Below, in pieces: positions 45,238 to 53,500 of a stretch of DNA of 64,000 nucleotides. Made by a program: the position numbers and the translations under genes. The stretch's first letter is position 1, and every line of letters begins with the position of its first letter. The stretch comes from Flavobacterium pallidum (GTDB lineage: Bacteria; Bacteroidota; Bacteroidia; Flavobacteriales; Flavobacteriaceae), in NCBI RefSeq assembly GCF_003097535.1, contig NZ_CP029187.1, forward strand, positions 186,001-250,000, read 5' to 3'. The notes below the pieces were generated by a model. That model made no database searches and had not been told where the DNA came from. It saw only the letters and a program-made list of their open reading frames with translations.

Positions 45238-45307
45238 CTAATTTGAATTTAAAATTGTTGTCATTTTTAATATGATATCCATCAGGATACCGGCTCAAAT
45301 TAAATGA

Positions 45308-46762
45308 TTACCTCACGCCTCTTCCTCCGAAACTCGGGTATCTTGTAGCATCTACAGTAGTAACACTGGCCCTGTCTGAAGTACGGACCCTGACAGCAGC
45401 ATCGATATAACTTCCGCCCCTGAATCCTGTTCCGGCAGCAGTTGTTGGAGAAGGCCATGTCGATTGATTGGCATCACCGTTTGGCGCAATTGTACCATCA
45501 CCATTATTTCCTGTAAAAGTTACGCCTGAGGTGGTGGTATTCACAATATGCTCCCATACATTTCCACCCATTTCCATAGCGCCATAAAAACCTGCGCCTG
45601 CAGAAGATCTTCCCGAAGTTCCGGAAGCGAAAGCCCCTACTCTTACAGGTCCGTAAACTCCATTTCCGCTTCCTACACCAAATGCACACATTCCATTAGA
45701 CACCGGTGTGAAAGTTTCGTTTGGCAGGTAGTCATTGATTAATCCGCCTAAAGAACTGTAAACCTGTGTCAGATCAGTAGTTCCCCATGGATATTCTCCC
45801 GCTACGCGCGGCATGCTGCCACGGCATACCTTCTCGTATTCCAATTCTGTCATAGGACGCAAAGCAGCCCAATCAAGATAGGCTGACAAATCTCCCCAGC
45901 TTAAGTTATTGGCAACAATGCTTTGCCCGTCATCACTGTTGTTTTCGACACCTGCAGAAGCATCACAGGCATAAACCGCCGGAATGGCCGCATTATTCCC
46001 CGGAGTGGAAATGATGATTCCGTTCCTGTATGCAAAACTGCCAAACATGACGTAAGTGCCTGTTGGGCTGATCGGGTCACTGAAAGTGTGGGCTTTTTGC
46101 TGATCATAAGTCAGTGAATTCAGGTATTCAACATATTGCAATTGAGAGATTTCATTTTTCATGCAATAGAAAGAATTATAACCTGTAGGATAAGTATTTG
46201 GGATAGTCGCTGAACCACCGCCGATAGCCGCAGCCGAGATACCCGAAGCCTGTGAAGTTGAATTCACGGTGATGCTGTTGTAAGTCCCGGTGCTGGTACC
46301 GTCGCCAACCTCGAAATTTCCCTGGGGCACGTTTACCATTTCAATTCCATAAACCTTATAGTTATAGGTTCCTGCAGGAATGGTCATTTTTAAGGTAACC
46401 TGTGTTGGTGCCACTGTGCCGCCACCCAGCGAGCTTCTTCTTACGAATACACCCCTTCCGTCAGTAACGGGATCTACCTGTAAAGGTGAGGATGTCGAGT
46501 GATCTGCGCCAGCTGTGCTTAAACCTGCATGGGCCCATACACGGGTATTACAATCCTGGTATTTTATAAAAACCCAAACCGCGTCCCAGTTGGCAGGAGC
46601 TACATTGGCATTCCAGCTGTTTTCCCAGCTAATGGTAAAAGTGATGTTTGACCCAACAACCGACGTGCCGGTAATCTGTACATTATTTGCGCGGGATATT
46701 CCGACCGCAAACAGGAGCATGAAGCTCAGGGTAATTCTTGAAAATAAAGTCTTGGTTTTCAT
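45308..46762 (-). CDS. Exported FGE-sulfatase-fold protein
   Basis: This 484-residue protein has a signal peptide (to near ISRANN) and a beta-rich N-terminal half. A formylglycine-generating-enzyme fold spans about 190-484: YCMKNEISQLQYVEYLN, LRPMTELEYEKVCRG, GNVWEH, FRGGSYIDAAVRVRTSDRA and the final SFGGRGVR. The paired active-site cysteines of true FGE near the C-terminus are missing, so it is probably a binding or structural relative. Its promoter has the AATACG-N8-CGTATT operator shared with four other units here. Confidence 0.85.
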   Translation of the reverse strand: MKTKTLFSRITLSFMLLFAVGISRANNVQITGTSVVGSNITFTISWENSWNANVAPANWDAVWVFIKYQDCNTRVWAHAGLSTAGADHSTSSPLQVDPVTDGRGVFVRRSSLGGGTVAPTQVTLKMTIPAGTYNYKVYGIEMVNVPQGNFEVGDGTSTGTYNSITVNSTSQASGISAAAIGGGSATIPNTYPTGYNSFYCMKNEISQLQYVEYLNSLTYDQQKAHTFSDPISPTGTYVMFGSFAYRNGIIISTPGNNAAIPAVYACDASAGVENNSDDGQSIVANNLSWGDLSAYLDWAALRPMTELEYEKVCRGSMPRVAGEYPWGTTDLTQVYSSLGGLINDYLPNETFTPVSNGMCAFGVGSGNGVYGPVRVGAFASGTSGRSSAGAGFYGAMEMGGNVWEHIVNTTTSGVTFTGNNGDGTIAPNGDANQSTWPSPTTAAGTGFRGGSYIDAAVRVRTSDRASVTTVDATRYPSFGGRGVR

Positions 46763-46787
46763 CTTATTCTTTTTTAAAGTTATAAGA

Positions 46788-46836
46788 CAAAGCTAGGTGA
46801 GAGATGCGCGTGCTGAAATACGTACTAATTCGTATA
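46788..46836 (-). promoter_or_regulatory. Operator-promoter 1 (FGE-fold gene)
   Basis: AATACG (46817-46822), N8, CGTATA (46831-46836), centred 35 bp upstream of a perfect -7 box TAGCTTTG (46795-46788, minus strand). The gene starts 26 bp beyond the box. No -33 TTTG is present; the inverted repeat takes its place. Confidence 0.75.
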
Positions 46837-46838
46837 TT

Positions 46839-46915
46839 GAGTTGCTGATTGCTGAGTTGCTGAGTTGCTGAGTTGCTGAGTTGCTGAGTTGCTGAGTTGC
46901 TGAGTTGCTGAGTGC
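46839..46915. repeat. AGTTGCTG octamer microsatellite
   Basis: Seven exact tandem AGTTGCTG copies (46855-46910) follow one further copy at 46840-46847 and a seven-base variant. They stand just upstream of operator 1. Copy number is likely to vary. Confidence 0.9.
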
Positions 46916-46974
46916 AAAAATAAAACATTCAGGCAACACCGGATTAAATCTGAAGTTTTTACGTCCGGATACGA

Positions 46975-47070
46975 CAGACCGCGCGAGGGATGGAAGCGGC
47001 ATCCTTTTTTAATCCCGGAGGGTTAAAAAAGATAGAGCGGACAGCCCGGCCCGCAGGGACGCGCCATAAT
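46975..47070 (-). repeat. Dispersed palindromic element, copy 7 (GCGCGC-ended type)
   Basis: On the minus strand: ATTATGGCGCGTCCCTGCGG, GCCGGGCTGTCCGCTCTATC, a hairpin with TTTTTTAA..CCCTCCGGG..TTAAAAAA, and AGGATGCCGCTTCCATCCCT followed by CGCGCGGTC. It joins the end motifs of copy 6 to the core motifs of copies 2-5, which links the two subtypes. Confidence 0.8.
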
Positions 47071-47106
47071 CTGTATTCCCTGAGCAGTGGTAAGGGTGGT
47101 GATTTG

Positions 47107-47751
47107 TTAGATCAGTTTATTGTTTTTAGCCTTCTCGACCGCTTCCAATTTATTGTGGACCTGCAATTTGGTGTAGATATTTTCTATATGCTTGCGGACC
47201 GTACTGGGCGACAAAAACAGGTTTTCTGCAATATTGTTATAATTCAACCCTTTGCTGAGCTGCTCCAAAACCTCAATTTCGCGTTGTGAGAGCTTGATGT
47301 CTTCCGTACCCGATTTTTCAAAAGGTACCGGGTCACGCAGTAATTTCAATGTCTTGAAAGCGATGGACGGATGCATGGCCGCCCCGCCGTTCATCGTTTC
47401 AATAATCCCCTGGTATAAATCCTTCGGGTTGATTTCCTTGAGCAGGTAACCGTCGGCACCGGCCTTGATGGCGTTGAAGATGTTCTCGTCATTATCAAAC
47501 ACGGTCAGCATGATGATCCTGATGTGCGGGTATTTTGACTTGATGATCCCTGTGGCTTCGATCCCGTTCATTTCCGGCATTTCGATATCCATGAGGATCA
47601 GGTCGATATTGCGGTTTGCCTGTAGTTTTTCCAATAAATCCTGGCCGTCGCAGGCCACGCACCTCACGGCAAAATCGTCGAAGAACGAAAGTTTCTCCTG
47701 GACGGTCCTGATCAGGAACGAATTGTCATCGGCTATGGCTATCTTAATCAT
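47107..47751 (-). CDS. NarL/LuxR-type response regulator A
   Basis: This 214-residue regulator has an N-terminal receiver domain (acidic pair IADDN, phosphorylation site D55 in LILMDIEMPEM, switch lysine in YLLKEIN). The C-terminal LuxR helix-turn-helix is LSQREIEVLEQLSKGLNYNN with recognition helix LSPSTVRKHIENIYTKL. It lies one base after the kinase at 47753, so the two form a pair. Receiver and HTH are almost the same as in regulator B at 50904, so both may bind the same operator. Target inference: the AATACG-N8-CGTATT sites. Confidence 0.93.
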   Translation of the reverse strand: MIKIAIADDNSFLIRTVQEKLSFFDDFAVRCVACDGQDLLEKLQANRNIDLILMDIEMPEMNGIEATGIIKSKYPHIRIIMLTVFDNDENIFNAIKAGADGYLLKEINPKDLYQGIIETMNGGAAMHPSIAFKTLKLLRDPVPFEKSGTEDIKLSQREIEVLEQLSKGLNYNNIAENLFLSPSTVRKHIENIYTKLQVHNKLEAVEKAKNNKLI

Positions 47752-47752
47752 A

Positions 47753-49717
47753 CTAGGTGTTTAATGCTTCTTTTTGCAGGTTGATGCTGACGCGCGTCCC
47801 GGTTCCGGGTGCAGAATCGATCTCTGCAGCCCCGCCGATGCTGCGGATGCGTTTTTTCATATTGTGCAATCCGTTTCCGTTGATGGCCGTTTCCATATCA
47901 AAACCGTTTCCGTCATCGATAATTTCGATGCTTATCCCGTCTTGATTTTCAGCAATCCGGACCAAAATCTCTGTAGCATTCGAGTATTTAATGGCATTGT
48001 TCACGGCTTCCTGGATGGTCCGGTAAATGTTCATCCCAACAATCGAAGAGCAAGCAAGGTGGCTGAGTTTTTCATCAATTTCAAAACGAAAATGAATGCT
48101 TTCCGCAGCGATTTTCGCTTTCTCAATAAAATTCATGATCCGCATATGCAGGTCTTCAAATGTAATGGCATCGCTGTTCATCGCCCAGATCGTGTCGCGC
48201 AGTTCGATAATTGTGGATTGTGTAAACCCGCTGATGTTGTCAAGCTTGCCGTTCAGTTTTGAATCCTTGAGATCGAAAGCAAATTTCAGGTTATCGACCG
48301 ATGAAATGATAAAGGTCAATTGTGCCCCGATATTGTCATGTAAATCGCGGGAGATGCTCAGGCGTTGTTCCTGCAACTTATTCTGCATTTCAATTTTCGC
48401 AATCGCTTTTTCAAGACGGTGTTCCTGTTCCTGCTGCTTGTTGCGCAATTTCTGCTGCCTGTAAATCAATGCTGCGCCGGCAATGGTGGTGATTACTAAA
48501 AACCCTAAAATCATCAGCCAGAGGTTCCGCTGCTTGGCTTCAACTTCCTTCAGGAGCAGTAATTTTTCTTTTTTCTCGGTCTGGTATTTGGCATCGAGTT
48601 CAAAAATCGCTTTGGTTTTTTCCTTTCTGAAAAGGCTGTCTTTTCCGATACTGTAAAGGTTGGCATATTCATACGCTTTTTGAAAATGGCCTCCTTTGGC
48701 ATAGGCTTTCGCCAGATTCTCATTGGCCATAGTTTCCACCAGTTCCGCATCTGATTTTTTCGCGGATGCTTTGGCTTTTTCTGAAACCGCTATACTTTCC
48801 GCAAATCTCTTTTGCTTGATAAGGCATTGGGCATAAGCATTTCCGGTGTTGGCGACTTCAAACCAGTTTTCGAATTTCTCGTGCTGCGCAATTGATTGCT
48901 TATAATATTTATCTGCGATATCGAATTGGTGCAGGCTGTCATACACCATCGCCATATTCCCTATCGGATAAGCGGTGTAACGGTCATACCCTAATTTCTG
49001 GTAGCCTTTGCGGGCCATTTCGGAATATTTCAGCGATTCCTTATACCGGGAAAAATTGATCAGGATCGATCCCAGGTTTCCCGACGACACCGTAATCCCG
49101 AATTCGTCTTTTGCCTTGACATAAAAATCATAAGCCTTGCGGTAGTACGTCAGCGCTTTCTTATAATCCTCATGCGTTTTATACACAATGCCGATGTTCG
49201 TATAGGTCATCGCCTGCTTGCTGATGTCGTTCTTCTTGTCGTAATAATACAGCGCCTTGAAATAATTGTTCAGCGCCTGCTGGAAATCGCCTTTAGTATC
49301 AAAAGCAATCCCGATATTGTTGTAAGAATCGGCGATGCCAAGGGAATCCCTGATCTTCATGCGGGATTGCAAAGATTTTCGGTGGTAGACTACGGCAGAA
49401 TCCAGTTCGCTCCGGAACTGGAACGTGTTGGCGATCGCATTATACGCCATCGCGATACAGGAATCACTCTTGATTTTCTTAGCCATTGCCAATGCCTGTT
49501 TCCCATACGAGAGCGCCTGGTCGAGATCGCTGTAACTGTACTCGTCGGACAAATAGCAGAGCGTATGGAATTTCTGCTGCCCGGTTTGCTTTTTCAATGC
49601 AATCTTCAGGCTGTCGGTTTTGGAAGTTTGGGGATTTTGCGGATGCATCCATGATGCCGTGAGGAACAGCACCAGTGCAAATAATGATTTCATGTGAAAT
49701 GTTTTGGCTTTCCCCAT
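47753..49717 (-). CDS. TPR sensor histidine kinase A
   Basis: This 654-residue kinase has a signal sequence and a periplasmic TPR region to about 375 (ALNNYFKALYYYDKKNDISK, KALTYYRKAYDFYVKAKDEF). A membrane helix (LWLMILGFLVITTIAGAALIY) and a coiled coil follow. The HisKA_3 dimerisation domain carries phospho-acceptor H460 in SISRDLHDNIGAQL, and the HATPase domain has the N-box EAVNNAIKYS and GNGLHNMKKR. It belongs to the NarX/LiaS class that pairs with LuxR-type regulators, here the next gene. The TPRs suggest sensing through protein contact. The small membrane protein at 49757 precedes it. Confidence 0.92.
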   Translation of the reverse strand: MGKAKTFHMKSLFALVLFLTASWMHPQNPQTSKTDSLKIALKKQTGQQKFHTLCYLSDEYSYSDLDQALSYGKQALAMAKKIKSDSCIAMAYNAIANTFQFRSELDSAVVYHRKSLQSRMKIRDSLGIADSYNNIGIAFDTKGDFQQALNNYFKALYYYDKKNDISKQAMTYTNIGIVYKTHEDYKKALTYYRKAYDFYVKAKDEFGITVSSGNLGSILINFSRYKESLKYSEMARKGYQKLGYDRYTAYPIGNMAMVYDSLHQFDIADKYYKQSIAQHEKFENWFEVANTGNAYAQCLIKQKRFAESIAVSEKAKASAKKSDAELVETMANENLAKAYAKGGHFQKAYEYANLYSIGKDSLFRKEKTKAIFELDAKYQTEKKEKLLLLKEVEAKQRNLWLMILGFLVITTIAGAALIYRQQKLRNKQQEQEHRLEKAIAKIEMQNKLQEQRLSISRDLHDNIGAQLTFIISSVDNLKFAFDLKDSKLNGKLDNISGFTQSTIIELRDTIWAMNSDAITFEDLHMRIMNFIEKAKIAAESIHFRFEIDEKLSHLACSSIVGMNIYRTIQEAVNNAIKYSNATEILVRIAENQDGISIEIIDDGNGFDMETAINGNGLHNMKKRIRSIGGAAEIDSAPGTGTRVSINLQKEALNT

Positions 49718-49756
49718 AAAAGTATTAAAAAATTCTCAACGCAAAAGTTTCCTGCC

Positions 49757-50041
49757 TCATTCTATCAGATTGTTTTTGGCTAAAGTGTCCAGCAGTTGGT
49801 ATTGGAGCGAAAGGATCTCTGCTCCTATCCGTTTTTGCGAAGTACGCAGCGTTTCCTTTAAATCATCGGCCATTTGTATACGCCCATCCTGGCTCGCCTG
49901 GTTTTCGAGTAATGTAACAATCATCGATTCATAAGCGGCGGTCTTAAGCTGGTGCGCTTTTTTTGATTTCCTGAAATCAGCAAACACAAGCCCGATAAGC
50001 ACGAGATTGACCAACAGCAAGGTAAGAAGGAAAGGTGTCAT
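49757..50041 (-). CDS. One-helix membrane protein paired with kinase A
   Basis: This 94-residue protein has one N-terminal membrane helix (MTPFLLTLLLVNLVLIGLVFADF), a basic stop-transfer (RKSKKAH) and a helical cytoplasmic tail (YESMIVTLLENQ...DGRIQMADDLKETLRTSQKR...LSLQYQLLDTLAKNNLIE). It is a clear paralogue of the 99-residue protein at 55556. Each is the first gene before a TPR-kinase. A role as kinase partner or regulator is inferred from this repeated linkage. I know no named family. Confidence 0.8.
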   Translation of the reverse strand: MTPFLLTLLLVNLVLIGLVFADFRKSKKAHQLKTAAYESMIVTLLENQASQDGRIQMADDLKETLRTSQKRIGAEILSLQYQLLDTLAKNNLIE

Positions 50042-50194
50042 AAGCTGAAAATTAAATAATCAATCAGGAAAAAATGTCCTCTTCAAAGCAGGAATGTCAT
50101 TCCGTTTGAAAAGGACAAATCACACAAAACAAGTAGCTTGATTCCGGAGCGGCCATGCCATTACACAAAGCACGGCAGTCCGGGAAAAGTATTT

Positions 50195-50710
50195 TTAGAA
50201 TTCTAAGTTGAACGCACCATTGGTAATTGCTTTAGTAGCACCCGCGTCACTTGTTCCGGTAAAATTAAAAGTACCTACAATCTTAGCGTCAGTCAATTCT
50301 GAAACGGTGATAGAACCCATCACGGCGTTTCCTTCAGTTGGAGCCACATAAGTGACAGAAGCTTGTGGATTCTGGATGTTGGTATCAACATAAGATCCAA
50401 TAATAGAAATCAGATTTTCACCACCAATTTGGTAAGTACCTGTGGCTGAAACGCCATGCAATGTCAGGCTGATTGCCTTACCCGAGGCGTCAGCACCAAG
50501 CATCGTAATCGTGGTAGTTCCACCGGCAGTTATCTGGCTTACCTGCGTTCCCTGCGTCATTGATGTAAAAGAACTACCGCCAACTTTTGCGGTGATAGTA
50601 CCAACCGAAGCTGTTCCGCCTCCGCCGCCATCACTGTCGCTGCTGCATGACAATGCCAGGAACATTACGGCAATAAGGCTCATTTTTGAGATCATTTTGA
50701 GTGTTTTCAT
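50195..50710 (-). CDS. Gly-rich-leader lipoprotein (DUF6252-like), paralogue 1
   Basis: This 171-residue lipoprotein has the signal MKTLKMISKMSLIAVMFLALSC, followed by SSDSDGGGGG, a leader of the kind used for surface export of lipoproteins in this phylum. The mature domain has AKVGGSSFTSMTQGTQVSQI, TYQIGGENLISII and GTFNFTGTSDAGATKAITNGAFNLEF. The last part matches the paralogue at 59850 (EGTFTFTGSKEDACSSQKTV). From memory these resemble DUF6252. Both paralogues carry the same operator upstream. Confidence 0.8.
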   Translation of the reverse strand: MKTLKMISKMSLIAVMFLALSCSSDSDGGGGGTASVGTITAKVGGSSFTSMTQGTQVSQITAGGTTTITMLGADASGKAISLTLHGVSATGTYQIGGENLISIIGSYVDTNIQNPQASVTYVAPTEGNAVMGSITVSELTDAKIVGTFNFTGTSDAGATKAITNGAFNLEF

Positions 50711-50737
50711 GATAAATGAATTTTGTTAGTTATAAGG

Positions 50738-50786
50738 CAAAATTGCATTTATCCGGAAGGTGAATCAATACGGCATATGTCGTATT
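50738..50786 (-). promoter_or_regulatory. Operator-promoter 2 (lipoprotein paralogue 1)
   Basis: AATACG (50767-50772), N8, CGTATT (50781-50786), centred 35 bp upstream of the -7-like box CAATTTTG (50745-50738, minus strand). The start codon is 28 bp beyond the box. Confidence 0.75.
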
Positions 50787-50789
50787 TTT

Positions 50790-50905
50790 AGTTTTCGGTC
50801 TCAGTCTCAGTTGGCAGTTCATGACAAGGTCAATAAAAAAATTACTAATAGACACTTTTTATTTACTCCTATTAGCACTGCCTACCGCGACTGAGACTGA
50901 AAACT
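50790..50905. repeat. Nested long inverted repeat after response regulator B
   Basis: The outer arms AGTTTTCGGTCTCAGTCTCA (50790-50809, continuing GTTGGCAGT) and the mirror ending GACTGAGACTGAAAACT (50889-50905) enclose inner arms CTAATAG (50845) and CTATTAG (50868) with a T-rich loop. The right arm overlaps the stop codon of regulator B at 50904. It may act as a two-way terminator between that operon and operator 2. Confidence 0.75.
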
Positions 50906-51551
50906 AAATAAGCTTATTGCTCTTCGCCTTCTGAATCGCCTCCAGCTTATTATGCACCTGGAGCTTGGTGTAAATATTCTCGACATGCTTGCGGACCGTT
51001 CCTAACGAAAGGATCAGGTTGTCCGCAATATTGTTGTATTTAAGGCCTTTGCTGAGTTGTTCCAAAACCTCGATTTCGCGTGCGGTGAGCTTGATTTCCT
51101 CAGCGTCCGATGGGGTATCGAACTCGATCGGATTGCGGAAAAGCTTCAGCGTTTTCAGCGCGATGGAAGGTGTCATCGTGGCACCGCCGTTCAGGGTTTC
51201 AACAATGCCCTGGTTCAGGTCGGCGGGCGTGACATCCTTGAGCAGGTAGCCATCGGCACCGGCTTTGATCGATTTGAAGATGTTTTCATCATTGTCAAAA
51301 ATCGTGAGCATGATGATTTTAATGTGCGGGTATTTGTTCTTAACGATTCCTGTAGCTTCGATACCGTCCATTTTTGGCATTTCGATGTCCATCAATATCA
51401 GGTCGATGTTGTGGTTGTTCTCGAGCTTTTCCAAAAGTTCGATCCCGTTTACCGCAGTATATTTACAGGACAGGTCTTCAAAGAAGGACAGTTTCTCGGC
51501 GACCGCCTTCTGCAAAAAGATATTATCATCCACAATGACTATTTTAACCAT
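50904..51551 (-). CDS. NarL/LuxR-type response regulator B
   Basis: This 215-residue paralogue of regulator A has receiver residues VDDN, phosphorylation site D55 (LILMDIEMPKM) and YLLKDVT. Its LuxR helix-turn-helix is LTAREIEVLEQLSKGLKYNN with recognition helix LSLGTVRKHVENIYTKL. The DNA-reading helix differs from that of regulator A at only a few residues. It is the last gene of the operon 55855-50904, 11 bp after kinase B, and the operon begins with operator 3, so it probably controls its own expression. Confidence 0.93.
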   Translation of the reverse strand: MVKIVIVDDNIFLQKAVAEKLSFFEDLSCKYTAVNGIELLEKLENNHNIDLILMDIEMPKMDGIEATGIVKNKYPHIKIIMLTIFDNDENIFKSIKAGADGYLLKDVTPADLNQGIVETLNGGATMTPSIALKTLKLFRNPIEFDTPSDAEEIKLTAREIEVLEQLSKGLKYNNIADNLILSLGTVRKHVENIYTKLQVHNKLEAIQKAKSNKLI

Positions 51552-51562
51552 GATCTTAAATT

Positions 51563-53500
51563 TTAACTGTTTTTGTTTTTGAGTAAAATACTGATTGTTG
51601 TTCCTTCAGAAACGGCGGTCCTGATTTCAAAAGTGCCGCCAATATCCTCGATCCGCTTGCGCATGTTATGCAGGCCGTTGCCATTGCTGATGTTTTCCGG
51701 ATCGAATCCTGTTCCGTTATCGGTGATGGTGATCGATATGTTTCCGTTTTCTGCGGAAGCGTCAATGGCAATATTTTCGGCACCCGCATATTTAATGGCG
51801 TTGTTCACCGCCTCCTGGATCGTGCGGTAAATGTTCATGCCCTCGATGGAACTGAGTGTGAGGGTGTTTAATTTTTCATCGATATCGAATGAAAAATGAA
51901 TGTCCTCTTTGGCCATTTTCGCCTTTTCGATAAAGTTCAGGATGCGCACCTTCAAATCCTCAAACGCAATCGCACTGTTGTTCATCGCCCAGATCGTATC
52001 TCGAAGCTCGACAATAGTGGACTTCGTAAACTCGCTGATGCTGCGCAGTTTGTCACTAAGCCTGATGTTCTGGATGTCAAAACCATGCTTGATGTTATCG
52101 ACCGAGGAAATGATGAAGGTGAGTTGCGCCCCGATGTTGTCGTGCAGGTCGCGGGAAATGCTCAGGCGCTGTTCCTGCAGTTTATTCTGCGTCTCGATTT
52201 GCGCAATGGCGGTCTTGAGGCGGAATTCCTGTTTTTGCTGCTTGTTCTTCAATTTCTGCTGCCTGTAAATCAGCAACGATATGATGATTACAAAAAAAGT
52301 AAGGATGGAAATCCCGATCAGCAGTGTGGTTTTCCGGCGTGTTTCCGCGCGTTCCTCTGCCAGGAGCTTTTCCTTTTTCGCGGTCTGGTATTTGGTTTCA
52401 AGTTCAGCCGTGTGCTTTAAAGTGCTCAGGCGCGTAAGGTGCTCGCTGAGTTTTTTATTGATTTCCTGATAATATAACACGCTGTCGGGCTGTTTCAGGT
52501 AAGCGAAAGTCGGAATCAGTATATCGAGTGTGTAATACAGGCTTTCATCTTTTTTCTCGCGCAGGAATTTTGCCTTGATTTCGGTCAGTAATTTCAACGC
52601 TTCCTGGTATTTTCCGGATTTCAGGTAACTCCTTGCAATGCTGATTTTGAGGTTGTCCTGATCGTGGTCCGAGTTTACGGTTTTGGCTACGGCTTTTGAT
52701 TTCTCATACAGCGCCGTGGCGCCGGCTGCATTTTGCTGACGGGTTTTCAGCAGGCCCATATTCTGATAAAGGGTCGATATCGCTTTCTGGTTGCCTGAGA
52801 TTTTGCAGTTTTTCAGGCTCTTTTCAAACGCCACCCTGGCTTTGATCGTGTCGTTCAATCCCATATAGGCTTTCCCGAGGTTCCCATAAAATTCACAAAG
52901 GCGGTCGGGCAGCTTGTTTTTCTCTGCGTAAGCGATCGCGGGATTCAGGTATTGGAGCGCTTTGGAATAATCACTCAAACGCACCATCAGCAGGCCGATG
53001 TTGCTTTGGGCGACAGCCTTATTCTTATCATCTTTTACACTTTCAAAATAGGCCAGCGCTTCGAGGAAAGCCTTCATCGACTTGGTATATTCCTGCTTGT
53101 CGCGGTAGACATTTCCCAGATTATTACTGATTTTAGCCACACCGAACGCATCTTTACGGTGTTTGCGTATGGTGTAAGACCGCAGGTAATTTTTCTGCGA
53201 ATTGTCGAGGTCGCCGTTGTTGAAATATACCGACCCGATATCGCTGTAAATTTGCCCGAGCAATGTCGAATCGGCTAATTTCTGCGCTTCATATTCCGCT
53301 TTTTTACCATAAGCCAATGCCGAATCCACTGAAACGGTCGAATAGTACCACGTGAGGTCAGAATAAACCGAAGCTGTTTTCTTCGCATCCGGATTGTCCT
53401 TCAGCGAAGCTTTCAATTTATCGATCATGACTTGCGCGTTCTGGGCTTTACATGGAATAAAGCACCAAATGAAGAAAATAAAAAAGTATTTTTTAAGCAT
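51563..53500 (-). CDS. TPR sensor histidine kinase B
   Basis: This 645-residue kinase has the same layout as kinase A: signal peptide (to PCKAQ), periplasmic TPR repeats (SQKNYLRSYTIRKHRKDAFG, KGSMKAFLEAL-like helices), membrane helix (TTLLIGISILTFFVIIISLLIY), coiled coil, phospho-acceptor H453 in SISRDLHDNIGAQL, and HATPase boxes EAVNNAIKYA and GNGLHNMRKR. It overlaps the upstream kinase C gene by 8 bp, giving two kinases for one regulator in this operon. Both keep their catalytic residues. Confidence 0.92.
   Translation of the reverse strand: MLKKYFFIFFIWCFIPCKAQNAQVMIDKLKASLKDNPDAKKTASVYSDLTWYYSTVSVDSALAYGKKAEYEAQKLADSTLLGQIYSDIGSVYFNNGDLDNSQKNYLRSYTIRKHRKDAFGVAKISNNLGNVYRDKQEYTKSMKAFLEALAYFESVKDDKNKAVAQSNIGLLMVRLSDYSKALQYLNPAIAYAEKNKLPDRLCEFYGNLGKAYMGLNDTIKARVAFEKSLKNCKISGNQKAISTLYQNMGLLKTRQQNAAGATALYEKSKAVAKTVNSDHDQDNLKISIARSYLKSGKYQEALKLLTEIKAKFLREKKDESLYYTLDILIPTFAYLKQPDSVLYYQEINKKLSEHLTRLSTLKHTAELETKYQTAKKEKLLAEERAETRRKTTLLIGISILTFFVIIISLLIYRQQKLKNKQQKQEFRLKTAIAQIETQNKLQEQRLSISRDLHDNIGAQLTFIISSVDNIKHGFDIQNIRLSDKLRSISEFTKSTIVELRDTIWAMNNSAIAFEDLKVRILNFIEKAKMAKEDIHFSFDIDEKLNTLTLSSIEGMNIYRTIQEAVNNAIKYAGAENIAIDASAENGNISITITDNGTGFDPENISNGNGLHNMRKRIEDIGGTFEIRTAVSEGTTISILLKNKNS

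Noticed and set aside
50042..50194. A sixth AATACG-N8-CGTATT site before the kinase A operon
   Set aside because: I read this spacer on both strands and found no match to either arm, so control of that operon by the same site is not supported.
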